The position numbers and the translations under genes were made by a program. The notes beneath the pieces were generated by a model, which was given only the letters and a program-made list of their open reading frames with translations, did no database searches and was not told where the DNA came from. DNA of 64,000 nt. It comes from Marinobacter profundi. Lineage in GTDB: Bacteria; Pseudomonadota; Gammaproteobacteria; Pseudomonadales; Oleiphilaceae. Each line of letters starts with the position of its first letter. Within the stretch, counting starts at the first letter, position 1. Of this stretch, positions 43,368 to 52,610 are shown piece by piece. The stretch lies in the NCBI RefSeq assembly GCF_002744715.1, contig NZ_KZ319376.1, positions 1 to 64,000 of the forward strand, in the 5' to 3' direction.

Positions 43368-45515
43368 TTACAAAAAGTTCCGTGCCAGTTCCCGCAGCTG
43401 CGCCTCACCATCCCGCCGCCCCCGGCACAGACCGGCGTCCTGCAGTTGCCGCCAGGACCACCCCTGCATCACCCCGCGGACCCAGAGCTCATTTCCCTTA
43501 CGACGTTGCAGCGCAGCCGCCACGCCCGGGCGCAGGCTCAGCTGGCGTAACACCGGGAGCACCAGCTCGAAGCCGCGACTGCCGGTGGCAAAGCTGTGCA
43601 GGTCACGCTGATCGTCGGCCGACCATGGCGCCGACGCAGGCAGCCGGGCAGAGAGCAGCAGCAACAGTTCCGGATCAAGCGCGGGCCAGACGGTCGGCAC
43701 CAGCACCGGCCAGTGACCGGCCAGCCGGCAGGCCATCCGGTCCGTCAACGCGCTGGCCTGCGGGCGGAGCCCCGCCAGCATCTGCACCGCGTACTCGCCG
43801 CTGCTGGCTTCCCGCTGGATGCCCAGCCGCACCAGCGCCAGACCACAGCCTTGCCAGAACCGCACCAGCGGTGGACTGCCACCGAAGCTGGTACCGATCC
43901 CATCCAGCCCCCCGGCGCGGGCGTAATCACGGGCCGCCGCCACCAGTTGCCGGCCCAGCCCGCGGTTCCGTGCCGCAGCGTGCACGGCAACGCGTACCAC
44001 CCGCAGCACCCGCAGGGTCGCGGCCTCGGCAAAACCACTGTGGCTGGCCAGCGATTGCGGCAGCAACTGCCCCCGCAGGCGGCGACGGCCCAGCATCACC
44101 TGCTCGGCAAGTGCGGGATCAAGCCCGCCTTCCACAGTCCCCCACAGCACCCCGGCCAACTGGCCGTCGCAGCACACCTTCCAGCTGACACTGTGGGGGT
44201 CGTCCAGCCATTGCCGCAGATCGCCGGGCGACGTCCGGTAATGGGCATCCACCAGCAATCCGAAGGCTTCCGCCCGCTCCCGTTCACTGGCCTCGGCGGG
44301 ATGCCAGCGGCTCACTGTAATTCTGCTACCCACCGGCTCCACCGGGACTGATTCGGCATCCAGCAGGAACAGCTTGCGGACCACCGCCTCCAGCGGATCC
44401 CCCGCAGCCCAGCGCACCGGCTCATCCAGGGTCACCCCGCGCCAGTGGGGGGTGTGATGGTCCAGAATGCCGCGAAAGCGGATAGCAAAACCACGCCCGG
44501 AACCTTCATAGCCATGCACTGTGGTAGCAAAGGCCAGCCGTGGCCAGCCCAGCAGGACCGACTTCAGCAACGGGGCAGGTATCGCGGCCGCCTCATCGAC
44601 AATCACCAGTTCAGCCTCGGGCCGTTCCGCCAGCAGCACATCAATCGGCAGAAATTCCAGCACGGCGCCGTCGGGCAGCCGGACCGGTGCGACCGGATCG
44701 GACGGCCGCTGCGGCTGCGGCTGCGCGGCCGCAATCCGGGCATGGTGAAACAGCGTCGCGACTGCCTCCGGCGATGGCGCCGTCACCACAATCCGCCTGC
44801 GGCCCTCCTGCAGCAGCCGCACTGCCGCCATTCCCAGTGCAGCCGACTTGCCCCGGCCACGATCGGCAGTAATCACCAGCGGGCGACGCCGCCGGCCATG
44901 CCCGAGACGGACGATGTCATCAATCAGCTGTCGCTGCCCGGCTGTCGGACCGACGGCGAAGGGAGTCTCCGGTAACCCGGGGAACGATAGCGAGGTGGTG
45001 GCACCCACACCCAGCTCAACCCGGATCACCTGTGGATCGTTCGCCAGGATACCGGCCAGCCGGGCGGCAAAAGGATGGGTGGCAGCATTAGCCAGGCCGG
45101 TGCGGTGGTAATCCGGGTCTTCGAAACGGTCCCAGGCAGGCAGCGGCGGCATCAGCCAGAACAGCAGGCCGCCGGCTTTCAGGGTACCGCTGAACGCCGC
45201 AAGACTGTCCGGCGGATTGCCCTGCCAGCCATCCCACACCAGCAGATCAATCTCCCGGCCCAGCCACTGCCGCCCGTCACCGGGCCGCACCGGTTGCAGC
45301 CCCGGCAACGGGCAATCCGCCTGCGGCCCCGTCCACAGGCCATTGGTCAACGCCAACGCGGGCAACAAGGCCTGCAGCCAGGCCAGGGCCAGGCTCCGCT
45401 CCCCCGCGACCACCACCAACCGGCGCTGGCCGGCGGCCGTCAGCTGGCGCTGCAACCGGCACCAGTGGGCGGAATCCGGCGGCGTGAACTGCCTCTCCGT
45501 CGTGCGCACTCCCAT
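43368..45515 (-). CDS. tmcA: tRNA(Met) cytidine acetyltransferase TmcA
   Basis: TmcA makes N4-acetylcytidine at the wobble base of elongator tRNA(Met), using acetyl-CoA and ATP. The 715-residue protein has an N-terminal DUF1726 domain, the helicase-like ATPase with TADRGRGKSAALG (Walker A) and LVIVDEAAAIP (Walker B), and a GNAT acetyltransferase domain with RNRGLGRQLV near residue 530. The ATG at 45513-45515 has AGGGG ahead; an ATG at 45548 would add 11 residues and lacks a ribosome site. It is divergent from a UvrD-type helicase. Confidence 0.94.
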   Translation of the reverse strand: MGVRTTERQFTPPDSAHWCRLQRQLTAAGQRRLVVVAGERSLALAWLQALLPALALTNGLWTGPQADCPLPGLQPVRPGDGRQWLGREIDLLVWDGWQGNPPDSLAAFSGTLKAGGLLFWLMPPLPAWDRFEDPDYHRTGLANAATHPFAARLAGILANDPQVIRVELGVGATTSLSFPGLPETPFAVGPTAGQRQLIDDIVRLGHGRRRRPLVITADRGRGKSAALGMAAVRLLQEGRRRIVVTAPSPEAVATLFHHARIAAAQPQPQRPSDPVAPVRLPDGAVLEFLPIDVLLAERPEAELVIVDEAAAIPAPLLKSVLLGWPRLAFATTVHGYEGSGRGFAIRFRGILDHHTPHWRGVTLDEPVRWAAGDPLEAVVRKLFLLDAESVPVEPVGSRITVSRWHPAEASERERAEAFGLLVDAHYRTSPGDLRQWLDDPHSVSWKVCCDGQLAGVLWGTVEGGLDPALAEQVMLGRRRLRGQLLPQSLASHSGFAEAATLRVLRVVRVAVHAAARNRGLGRQLVAAARDYARAGGLDGIGTSFGGSPPLVRFWQGCGLALVRLGIQREASSGEYAVQMLAGLRPQASALTDRMACRLAGHWPVLVPTVWPALDPELLLLLSARLPASAPWSADDQRDLHSFATGSRGFELVLPVLRQLSLRPGVAAALQRRKGNELWVRGVMQGWSWRQLQDAGLCRGRRDGEAQLRELARNFL

Positions 45516-45607
45516 CTGCCAGCCCCTGTTTTCCCGGTTATTTCCCATCAGCCCGACATTATGGTGGACGGGTTACCCCGGTGCCAGTTGCCGATTACAA
45601 TAGCGCG

Positions 45608-47878
45608 ATGATAAACGACCAGACCTCCCGGGCGGCCAGCCAGCTCCCCGATTACCTCACCGACGAGCAACGGGCAATTGTCACTGCCGGCTTCGAACAT
45701 GCCCTGATCACTGCGGTGGCCGGCAGCGGCAAGACCTCGACCCTGGCCTGGCGCATTCGCTACCTGCTGGAGCAGGGCCACGACCCGCAACGCATCCTGG
45801 TGTTGATGTTCAACCGCAGTGCACGGCTGGATTTCGAGCGCAAACTGCGGGAGGTCACCCGCGACAGCGGGCTGGCGCTGCCGGAAATCCGCACGTACCA
45901 CGCCATGGGACTGCGGCTCTACAAGCGGTTTATCCGCGAAGGCTACCTGCCGCCCTTCTCCGACAGCATCCTCAGCGAGCAGGAAATCAGCTACCAGGCC
46001 TGGCAGCTGACCCGGCGCCTTGCCCCCGAGGACCTGGCCGACGAAATCCGCCGCAACAAGAAGGATTTTGTGGAAACTGCCGTAAGCTTCATCGATCTGG
46101 TCAAGACCAGTCTGTCGCCGGTGGATGTGGTCTTCGAGGAGCTCGGCTATTCCGACAAGCACCGCTACCTGATCGATCTGTTCCACAGCTTCGAACAGTG
46201 GCGCAAATCCCAGAGCCGGATCAGCTATGCCGACATGCTGTACGAGCCGGTGATGGCCATTCACCAGAATCCGCCGCTGCAGCGACTGATTGCCAACAAG
46301 ATGGACCTGGTGCTGGTGGACGAGTATCAGGATACCAACGAGATCCAGCACCTGCTGTTGCGCTACGTCGCCGGCGAGCGGGCACGGGTTACCGTGGTGG
46401 GTGATCCGGACCAGACCATCTACGAGTTCCGCGGGGCCCGCCCGGAGTTCATTCTCAGCCGTTTCAGCGCCGAGTTCGACAGCCCGCTGGAGCAGACTCT
46501 CAGCTACAGCTTTCGCTATGGCCATCGGGTCGCCCTGCTGGCCGATCACCTGATCTGTCACAACACCGGCCGCAAAGACGTCCTCTGCCATGCCCATAGT
46601 TCCACGCCTGCCACTTCGATCACCCTGCACGAACAGGATAACGACGCCGATGTCATCCTCGGCCTGCTGCGGGATGAGCCCGGGGAAACGCTGGCCCAAA
46701 CCGCCATTCTGTTCCGGGTGTGGAGCCAGAGTGTGCCGATCGAGCTGAAACTGCTGGCACGGCAGATTCCCTATCGCATCGACGCCGGCAAGGGCGCCCT
46801 GTTCAGTCGTGAGGTCCAGGCCATTACCGGCCTGTTACAGGTCGTGTCCGGCCAGCTGCAGCAGGTGCCGGAGACCGACCGCCTGGCGCTGGCCCGCCAG
46901 TTGTTGCGCTTTCCCCATGTTGGTCTGAAGGAGCCCGAGCTGGATAACCTGGCCCGTTTCCTCGCCAACTTTGACCGCGACTGGGGCGCCAGGCTGCTGG
47001 CCATGGATTTTGACGCCCTGGCACCAATGGCGGCCCGCAAATTGCGGAAACTCGGCGAGATCCTCGAAACACTGGACGGTTACCATGGCCCGGTGGCAGG
47101 GCTGATCCGGCTCTACGCCGAACACACCGAACTGTACGAAGGCATTCGCAGCCTTGCACTGACACATGAAAGCGCCGATGAGCGTATCGATACCATTGCC
47201 GGCTTCCGGCAATACCTGGCCAGTCTCGACGTGGATGCCGCCGGTGCCCTCAGCCACCTGAAAGCCCTCCGCCAGCAGGCCAGCCAGGACCGGCAGGACG
47301 GTGTCCTGCTGTCCACTATCCACCGCACCAAAGGGCTGGAGTGGCCCCGGGTCATCATTCCGGGGCTGCTGGAGAAGTACCTGCCCTACCGCCCGCGCCA
47401 GAGTGATGACCTCAGAGCCCTGGTGGAAAGTGAGCGGCGCCTGCTCTATGTCGCCATCACCCGCACCCGCAATGAGCTGCACCTGATCACCCGGCCCGCG
47501 GGCGACCGGCCGCACCTGGAGGGTGACCAGGGCCAGAGCCGGTTTGTGTCCGAGCTGTGCTTTCCGCTGTCTGACGCCCTCGGACGCTGGCTCGATGAAC
47601 GCCGCTCGCCCGAGGACGCCAGCCTGACCCTGGACGAGCAGCTGACACCGGTGAGCCTGCGCTACGCGGCCCGTGAACAGGTTACCCTCAGTGGCGGCAA
47701 CACCATGCCCGCCAACGGTGGACCGCTCTGGGCCCGCCCCCGCCTCAAACATGTGATCTTCGGTGCCGGCTCGGTGACCAGCGAAGACGAGAGTTCGTTC
47801 GAAGTCCGTTTCGACAACGGCGACCAGCTCAATTTCAGCAAGAAGAGCGCACACCTGTACTTCTCGCCAATTAACTGA
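45608..47878 (+). CDS. UvrD/PcrA-type superfamily 1 helicase (second paralogue)
   Basis: The 756-residue protein has the SF1 helicase motifs Walker A AVAGSGKTSTLAWR, VDEYQDTNEIQ, VVGDPDQTIYEFRGA, SYSFRYGHR and VAITRTRNEL. It is clearly different from the uvrD gene in this window. A C-terminal segment HVIFGAGSVTSEDESSFE resembles the Tudor-like RNA-polymerase-binding tail of UvrD/PcrA. It probably unwinds DNA in repair or fork restart; the specific role is unknown. The ATG at 45608 is preferred but has no strong ribosome site; an in-frame GTG at 45581 is the alternative. It is divergent from tmcA. Confidence 0.88.
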   Translation: MINDQTSRAASQLPDYLTDEQRAIVTAGFEHALITAVAGSGKTSTLAWRIRYLLEQGHDPQRILVLMFNRSARLDFERKLREVTRDSGLALPEIRTYHAMGLRLYKRFIREGYLPPFSDSILSEQEISYQAWQLTRRLAPEDLADEIRRNKKDFVETAVSFIDLVKTSLSPVDVVFEELGYSDKHRYLIDLFHSFEQWRKSQSRISYADMLYEPVMAIHQNPPLQRLIANKMDLVLVDEYQDTNEIQHLLLRYVAGERARVTVVGDPDQTIYEFRGARPEFILSRFSAEFDSPLEQTLSYSFRYGHRVALLADHLICHNTGRKDVLCHAHSSTPATSITLHEQDNDADVILGLLRDEPGETLAQTAILFRVWSQSVPIELKLLARQIPYRIDAGKGALFSREVQAITGLLQVVSGQLQQVPETDRLALARQLLRFPHVGLKEPELDNLARFLANFDRDWGARLLAMDFDALAPMAARKLRKLGEILETLDGYHGPVAGLIRLYAEHTELYEGIRSLALTHESADERIDTIAGFRQYLASLDVDAAGALSHLKALRQQASQDRQDGVLLSTIHRTKGLEWPRVIIPGLLEKYLPYRPRQSDDLRALVESERRLLYVAITRTRNELHLITRPAGDRPHLEGDQGQSRFVSELCFPLSDALGRWLDERRSPEDASLTLDEQLTPVSLRYAAREQVTLSGGNTMPANGGPLWARPRLKHVIFGAGSVTSEDESSFEVRFDNGDQLNFSKKSAHLYFSPIN

Positions 47879-48013
47879 AAATTAATGAATCTTTTTTCCT
47901 TTTTTGATCGTTCATCTACACTTAACCGTATAGCCTTACCCCAACAACAATAGTGTGCAGCCGTTCAGGCAAGACACAGCCACCCTAAAAAACGAATGAA
48001 CAGGAGGTTCTGC

Positions 48014-49210
48014 ATGAGCGTCATGCGTCCTATTACTCTGGCAGCACTCGCTGCCGCTGTCGCAACACCGGCACTGGCCGAAGAACGCCAGGAGCATATC
48101 TATCTCAATCCGTTCGCCGCCTATTCCTATTTTGATGACAAGCGGGATCTCAGCGAAAGCGACCTTTACGGCGTGGGCGTAGAGTACCGCTTCCTGCCCC
48201 GCTGGGCGGTGGAGGCGGTGTATACCCGCGGCGACATTGACCGCAAGAACAACGTGCCCGGCAGCAGCGAGTTCGAGGAACTGCGACTCGACGGGCTGTA
48301 CTACTTCGGCACCCCGGATGAAACCTGGAATCCCTACCTGGCTCTGGGCGCAGGCCATGCGGATTTCGGCCCCGGCCCGGTCAACACCTCCGGCACCAAC
48401 CATGACGAAACCCGCGTCAACGTGGGCGCCGGTGTGCGTTACAACCTCTCCGACCTGATTTCCCTGCGTGCGGATCTGCGCGAGTTCCACGGCATCGACG
48501 AGAGCACCTTCGATACCCAGGCCTCACTGGGACTGAGTTTTGCCTTCGGTCGCACCGTGGGCACCAAGGACGCGCCGGCCGATGCCGACAACGACGGCGT
48601 TCCGGATAACAACGACCAGTGTCCGGGCACCCCGGCGGGCGCAACGGTCGACAGCAGTGGCTGTGAACTGGACGGTGACAGCGACGGTGTCGTTGACCGT
48701 CTTGACCAGTGCCCCGCAACACCCGCGGGTGCCCGGGTCGACAGTCAGGGCTGCGAACTCGACAGTGACAATGATGGCGTTGTCGACAGCCGTGATCAGT
48801 GCCCGAATACCCGCGCTGGCGCTACCGTGGATGACACCGGCTGTGAAGGGGTCGCCGAAACCATCGAAACCATTGAGCTGAAAGTGAACTTCCCCACCAA
48901 CAGCTCTGTGATCGATGACCGCTACGACGACGAAATCCGCCGGGTGGCCGATTTCATGGAAGAGTATCCGGAAACTTCCGTGGAGATCGCCGGTCACACC
49001 GACAGCCTGGGCGCCGCTGATTACAACCAGATGCTGTCCCAGCGCCGCGCCGAAGCCGTGGCCGCGAGGCTGACCGATGCCCTCGGTGTCGCCAGCGATC
49101 GTGTCACCGCGGTGGGTTACGGTGAAGCCGAGCCGGTCGCCGATAACGGCACCGCCGACGGTCGTGCCGAAAACCGCCGCGTGGAAGCGCGGATCCAGGT
49201 TCGCCGGTAA
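48014..49210 (+). CDS. OmpA/OprF-like outer-membrane protein with TSP3 repeats
   Basis: The 398-residue precursor has a signal peptide (cleaved after TPALA), an eight-strand beta-barrel domain (about 25-190) and three Asp-rich thrombospondin type 3 calcium repeats (about 195-285, DSDGVVDRLDQCP pattern with paired cysteines). A C-terminal OmpA domain (about 295-398) carries the peptidoglycan-binding residues in GHTDSLGAADYN and QRRAEAV. It ties the outer membrane to the cell wall and may act as a low-activity porin, as OprF does. AGGAGG precedes the ATG. A strong terminator follows. Confidence 0.94.
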   Translation: MSVMRPITLAALAAAVATPALAEERQEHIYLNPFAAYSYFDDKRDLSESDLYGVGVEYRFLPRWAVEAVYTRGDIDRKNNVPGSSEFEELRLDGLYYFGTPDETWNPYLALGAGHADFGPGPVNTSGTNHDETRVNVGAGVRYNLSDLISLRADLREFHGIDESTFDTQASLGLSFAFGRTVGTKDAPADADNDGVPDNNDQCPGTPAGATVDSSGCELDGDSDGVVDRLDQCPATPAGARVDSQGCELDSDNDGVVDSRDQCPNTRAGATVDDTGCEGVAETIETIELKVNFPTNSSVIDDRYDDEIRRVADFMEEYPETSVEIAGHTDSLGAADYNQMLSQRRAEAVAARLTDALGVASDRVTAVGYGEAEPVADNGTADGRAENRRVEARIQVRR

Positions 49211-49231
49211 CCGCGGCAACCGGATCAAGGG

Positions 49232-49256
49232 AAAGGCGCCTGCGGGCGCCTTTTTT
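49232..49256 (+). terminator. Intrinsic terminator of the OmpA-like gene
   Basis: Nine-base-pair arms AAAGGCGCC and GGCGCCTTT enclose TGCG and end in a run of six T residues. Confidence 0.93.
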
Positions 49257-49300
49257 CATGTTTCAGGGCTTGCTCTTACGCTCTTGCGGGAACCGTCACC

Positions 49301-49786
49301 ATGATCAGACAAGCATTGCCAGTCGTTGCCCTGATGCTGGTAGCATTACCCGGACCGGCGAACGCCGAAATCTACCGTTGCCAGACCGCCAGCGGCGTGG
49401 TGTTCGCCGACCAGCCCTGTGGCGCTGATGCCGAAACGGTAACCGTGCGGGACAACCGGGTGGGTGGCAGCCTGGCGGATAACTTGCCGGCCCCTGATAC
49501 GCCGCCGGCGGACGACTCCGACCGCCGCAAACCCGCTGCAGAACGTCCGGCCACCTGCCGGTTCATCAATTCCACCAACCTGCGCACCTACCTTGCCCGC
49601 AACCAGGTGGTCAGGGGCATGACCCGCGACCACGTGCTCAACGCCTTCGGCCGGCCACCGGAAACCCATACCGTGCCCCAGGAAACCTGGGTCTACCAGA
49701 CCCGTTACTACGACAAACTGTATGAACTTACCTACGTGTATTTTCGCGACGGCTGTGTCGAGAGCGTAGAATACCGCAAGCCCTGA
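49301..49786 (+). CDS. DUF4124 exported protein with BamE-like C-terminal region
   Basis: The 161-residue precursor has a signal peptide (cleaved after ANA), then a DUF4124 motif (EIYRCQTASGVVFADQPCG) with two cysteines that probably pair. After a proline-rich linker, residues 100-160 (VVRGMTRDHVLNAFGRPPETH, then WVYQTRYY) look like a SmpA/BamE-type fold as used in envelope proteins. It is likely periplasmic. Function is unknown. The upstream terminator and downstream hairpin make it a single-gene unit. Confidence 0.8.
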   Translation: MIRQALPVVALMLVALPGPANAEIYRCQTASGVVFADQPCGADAETVTVRDNRVGGSLADNLPAPDTPPADDSDRRKPAAERPATCRFINSTNLRTYLARNQVVRGMTRDHVLNAFGRPPETHTVPQETWVYQTRYYDKLYELTYVYFRDGCVESVEYRKP

Positions 49787-49787
49787 A

Positions 49788-49806
49788 CAGACCCAGCCGG
49801 GGTCTG
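49788..49806. terminator. Hairpin between convergent genes
   Basis: Perfect 7-bp arms CAGACCC and GGGTCTG enclose AGCCG, immediately after the DUF4124 stop and 14 bp before the end of the opposing methyltransferase gene. It lacks a T-run and could serve either direction. Confidence 0.5.
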
Positions 49807-49819
49807 CCGCCGGGCGGCA

Positions 49820-51067
49820 TCAGCCGGCACTGGCGGTACGGTGATCCAGGGTGGCATCGAGCAGAATGTTGCGGGGAGTCAGCTTGCGGTCACAGAAGGT
49901 ACCCAGGCGAACCCGATAGCCCTGCTCCTCGAGAAACAGCGCATAATCCAGTACCAGCCAGAGCTCCAGCGGTCGACGAAACAGGTGGCGGACCAGTTGA
50001 TGGCGCCGGACCTGGTGCCACCGGCGGCGGCCATAGTCCTCCCAGCCGTCAAACATCAGTGATTCCGGCAGGGTCAGGCCCTTGCGTTGCGCGGCCCAGC
50101 GACAGAAATCCGCGAAACTGCCGGCATTGAGTGCCGGCGGGTGGGAGGGCACCGGCAAATACTCGTCAACGCCACGCAACTGACGCTGCAACCCATCGAA
50201 GCCGAGCCGCCGGCTGCTGACCTTGAGGGTCTGTTGCCGCACTCGCGCCGGCGCGGTGACCGTCTCCTGCACCGCCAGCCGCAACTCCTCCCGACCGGGA
50301 CAACAACGCCCGGACCGCTGCCGGACCCGGGCTGACATGGGCTGGTGAGTACCGCTCGCGGTCAGGTGGTAACAGCAAGGTGACAGACTCAGCCTGGGCA
50401 GAGCGGCTGCGGCTGCCCGGGTCATCAGCCGGCGATGCAGGTCGCCGCAGGCGTGCAGGGCCACCCCGTGGACAGCTGCAGGCAGCGGGCAGTCCTCCGC
50501 CAGCACATCCTGGGCATGCAGGGTGACGGACGCACCCGTGGCACGGGCGAGCCGGTTGCCGTCGGCCACCAGATCGGGATCCCACTCAAACCCATCCAGC
50601 CGGCCGGGAGTCCAGGGTGCCAGGGTCCGTGCCAGATGCCCTTTGCCACAACACCAGTCGAGCAGGTCATGGCGCAGCGGGCGCACGGCGCCGGCAAACG
50701 CGCCCGCCTGCAGCCGTTTCCGCCCGGGCATGTCCCTTGCGTCAACCTCCGCCAGGGCGAGGTGCGGGCCGTCCAGCGCCGGCAGGCGGATCAGTTCCTC
50801 CCGCGCTCGCAAGGAGGGCAGTCGTTCTGCGGCCAGCATGGCAAACCGCTCAGGATCATCCTCGAACTGCTGGCAGTCGCTGTCACTCAGGCCCTCGACC
50901 CAGCGCCCCAGCTGCACCGCTTCGCCCAGCCACGCCGGGGCGGGCGTGGTGAACGGTGCCTGCTGCCAGAACACCCGGTGCGCCCGCAACCAGCCATCGA
51001 GCTCACACCAATGGCTGTGAAACGAACGGGCAGTGTCGTGTACACTCTGCGGCGGAGGTAATGTCAT
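49820..51067 (-). CDS. SAM-dependent methyltransferase, GSTCD/METTL25-like
   Basis: The 415-residue protein contains the motif DWCCGKGHLARTLA (SAM-binding, near residue 155), HACGDL and SPCCYH, which together mark the methyltransferase group shared with eukaryotic GSTCD and METTL25. No substrate is established. The start ATG (51065-51067) overlaps the divergent trmJ start by 2 bp within CATG. The frame is open for 39 further codons to 51184, but these run antisense through trmJ and look non-coding. It has AAAGG only 12 bases upstream on its own strand. Confidence 0.75.
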   Translation of the reverse strand: MTLPPPQSVHDTARSFHSHWCELDGWLRAHRVFWQQAPFTTPAPAWLGEAVQLGRWVEGLSDSDCQQFEDDPERFAMLAAERLPSLRAREELIRLPALDGPHLALAEVDARDMPGRKRLQAGAFAGAVRPLRHDLLDWCCGKGHLARTLAPWTPGRLDGFEWDPDLVADGNRLARATGASVTLHAQDVLAEDCPLPAAVHGVALHACGDLHRRLMTRAAAAALPRLSLSPCCYHLTASGTHQPMSARVRQRSGRCCPGREELRLAVQETVTAPARVRQQTLKVSSRRLGFDGLQRQLRGVDEYLPVPSHPPALNAGSFADFCRWAAQRKGLTLPESLMFDGWEDYGRRRWHQVRRHQLVRHLFRRPLELWLVLDYALFLEEQGYRVRLGTFCDRKLTPRNILLDATLDHRTASAG

Positions 51068-51782
51068 GCAACTGGCCTTTGTCCTGATCGAACCCAAGGT
51101 ACCCGAAAACGTCGGCGCCGCTGCCCGTGCCCTGTGCACCATGGGCTTCGCCGAATTGTGGCTGGTCAACAGTGACCAGCACACCCGGCCGGAAGCCGGC
51201 TGGCTGGCGCACGGCAGTCAGCACCTGCTGGATAACGCGCGCATTTTCCCTGATCTGGCGGCGGTAAGAAACTCCGTAGACTTGCTGATCGGCACCTCGG
51301 CCAAACCCCGTCACAGTCGCACCGACTGGCACCCTCCGGGGGAGCTGCGTAAGGTCCTGGTCAGCAAGGGCGAGGCGGTGGCGACAGCCGCGCTGGTCTT
51401 CGGCCGGGAAGATCGCGGCCTGTCCAACGACGAACTGGCCCTGTGTGACCTGCTCACGGGCATTCCCATGAAAGTGAGCTACCCTTCCCTCAACCTGGCC
51501 CAGGCAGTGATGCTCTATGCCTGGGAGATGTCCGGTCTGACGGACCGGCCAGAAACAGTGGCGACCGATGACACCGCGGCCGAGGTTCAGGACGGAGCCC
51601 GGCTGGGCGCCTTACGGACCCGCCTGGAAACCCTGCTGCCCCAGCTGGATACCCCGGCAGATGGCAAACTGTCCCAGTGGTTGTTTGAACGCCTGCCCCT
51701 GCTCAATGGCCGCGATGTCGGCTTTGTCCACACCCTGTGCCAGAACATTGAGCGGGTGCTGCAGCGGGGCCGCTCAGACTGA
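51066..51782 (+). CDS. trmJ: tRNA (cytidine/uridine 2'-O-)-methyltransferase TrmJ
   Basis: TrmJ methylates the ribose of position 32 in several tRNAs. The 238-residue SpoU/TrmH-type protein starts with LAFVLIEPKVPENVGAAARA and has the knot motifs LVFGREDRGLSNDEL and IPMKVSYPSLNLAQAV that bind SAM. GGAGG lies nine bases before the ATG, which shares two bases with the start of the divergent methyltransferase gene. It converges on, and overlaps by 9 bp, the TetR gene. Confidence 0.95.
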   Translation: MQLAFVLIEPKVPENVGAAARALCTMGFAELWLVNSDQHTRPEAGWLAHGSQHLLDNARIFPDLAAVRNSVDLLIGTSAKPRHSRTDWHPPGELRKVLVSKGEAVATAALVFGREDRGLSNDELALCDLLTGIPMKVSYPSLNLAQAVMLYAWEMSGLTDRPETVATDDTAAEVQDGARLGALRTRLETLLPQLDTPADGKLSQWLFERLPLLNGRDVGFVHTLCQNIERVLQRGRSD

Positions 51783-52424
51783 CGGCGCCGGGTGCCGTTG
51801 CAACGAGGGCGACAGCCTGAGCATATCCAGCAAGGCTTCCAGATAGTCCGGCCCCACCTCCGCCAGGCTGTAATCCCGGGGCTGGAGCACCCAGTCTTCC
51901 AGGATACCGATCAGCGAACTGTGCAGCAGTGGCGCCGCAATGGCGACATTCAGCTGTTGCGGTAACTGGCCCAGCTCGACCGCACGGTTCAGCAGGCGGG
52001 CAATGTGCTCGTCCCCCTCCCCACGGGACAGCAGGATACGTTCACGGATTTCCCCGCTTTCGGTAACCAGCTCGCAGCGATGGAACACAATCTCCATGAT
52101 CTGCCGCCACTGGTGGTTGTCATTGAGGGTACGGAACACGAACGCCCAGCGCTCCCGCAACAGTGCCAGCGGGTCTTCCTCGTACAGTCGGTCGAGCCCC
52201 TCGCAGAGCGTCTCGGCCGGCAGCCGGATTCGGTCGCAGAGTGCATTGAACAGGTCCGCCTTGTTGCGAAAGTGACCGTACACCGCGCCGCGGGTAACCC
52301 CCGCCAAGCGGGCCACCTCGGTCAGCGAGGGGCGGGCAACGCCGTGCTGGTGGAACACTTCGATGGCTGCATCCAGGATGGTTTCCCGGGTTTCCAGAGC
52401 CTCTGCCTTACTGCGCCTGGCCAT
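51774..52424 (-). CDS. TetR-family repressor of the efflux operon (AcrR/TtgR-like)
   Basis: The 216-residue protein has an N-terminal TetR helix-turn-helix (about 10-58, with SLTEVARLAGVTRGAVYGHFRNKADLF) and an AcrR/TtgR-like C-terminal ligand domain. It is divergent from acrA and the perfect palindrome between them is a natural operator, so it probably represses both itself and the pump until a toxic ligand binds. The ATG at 52422-52424 has AGGAGAAGG ahead and is preferred to one five codons upstream. Confidence 0.9.
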   Translation of the reverse strand: MARRSKAEALETRETILDAAIEVFHQHGVARPSLTEVARLAGVTRGAVYGHFRNKADLFNALCDRIRLPAETLCEGLDRLYEEDPLALLRERWAFVFRTLNDNHQWRQIMEIVFHRCELVTESGEIRERILLSRGEGDEHIARLLNRAVELGQLPQQLNVAIAAPLLHSSLIGILEDWVLQPRDYSLAEVGPDYLEALLDMLRLSPSLQRHPAPSV

Positions 52425-52525
52425 ACCTTCTCCTGCCAACGCCCCGCCGGGAGCTAACCGCGGACGGGTGTCCTGACGGGTTATGAAACAATTCGTAGTT
52501 GTGCTGATCTAAAAAGCATTTTACA

Positions 52526-52545
52526 TACATTCATGCATGAATGTA
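52526..52545. promoter_or_regulatory. AcrR-type operator palindrome
   Basis: TACATTCATGCATGAATGTA is a perfect 20-bp palindrome, and its outer bases TACAT...ATGTA match the E. coli AcrR operator. It lies 102 bp from the repressor start and 66 bp from the acrA start. It overlaps a likely rightward promoter (-35 TTTACA at 52520-52525, -10 TAAACT at 52544-52549), so repressor binding would block it. Confidence 0.85.
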
Positions 52546-52610
52546 AACTACCCGATCTGCTTTTGCTAACCGAGCATCAATCTGCCACCGTTTCGCTCAA
52601 AGGGATTGCC

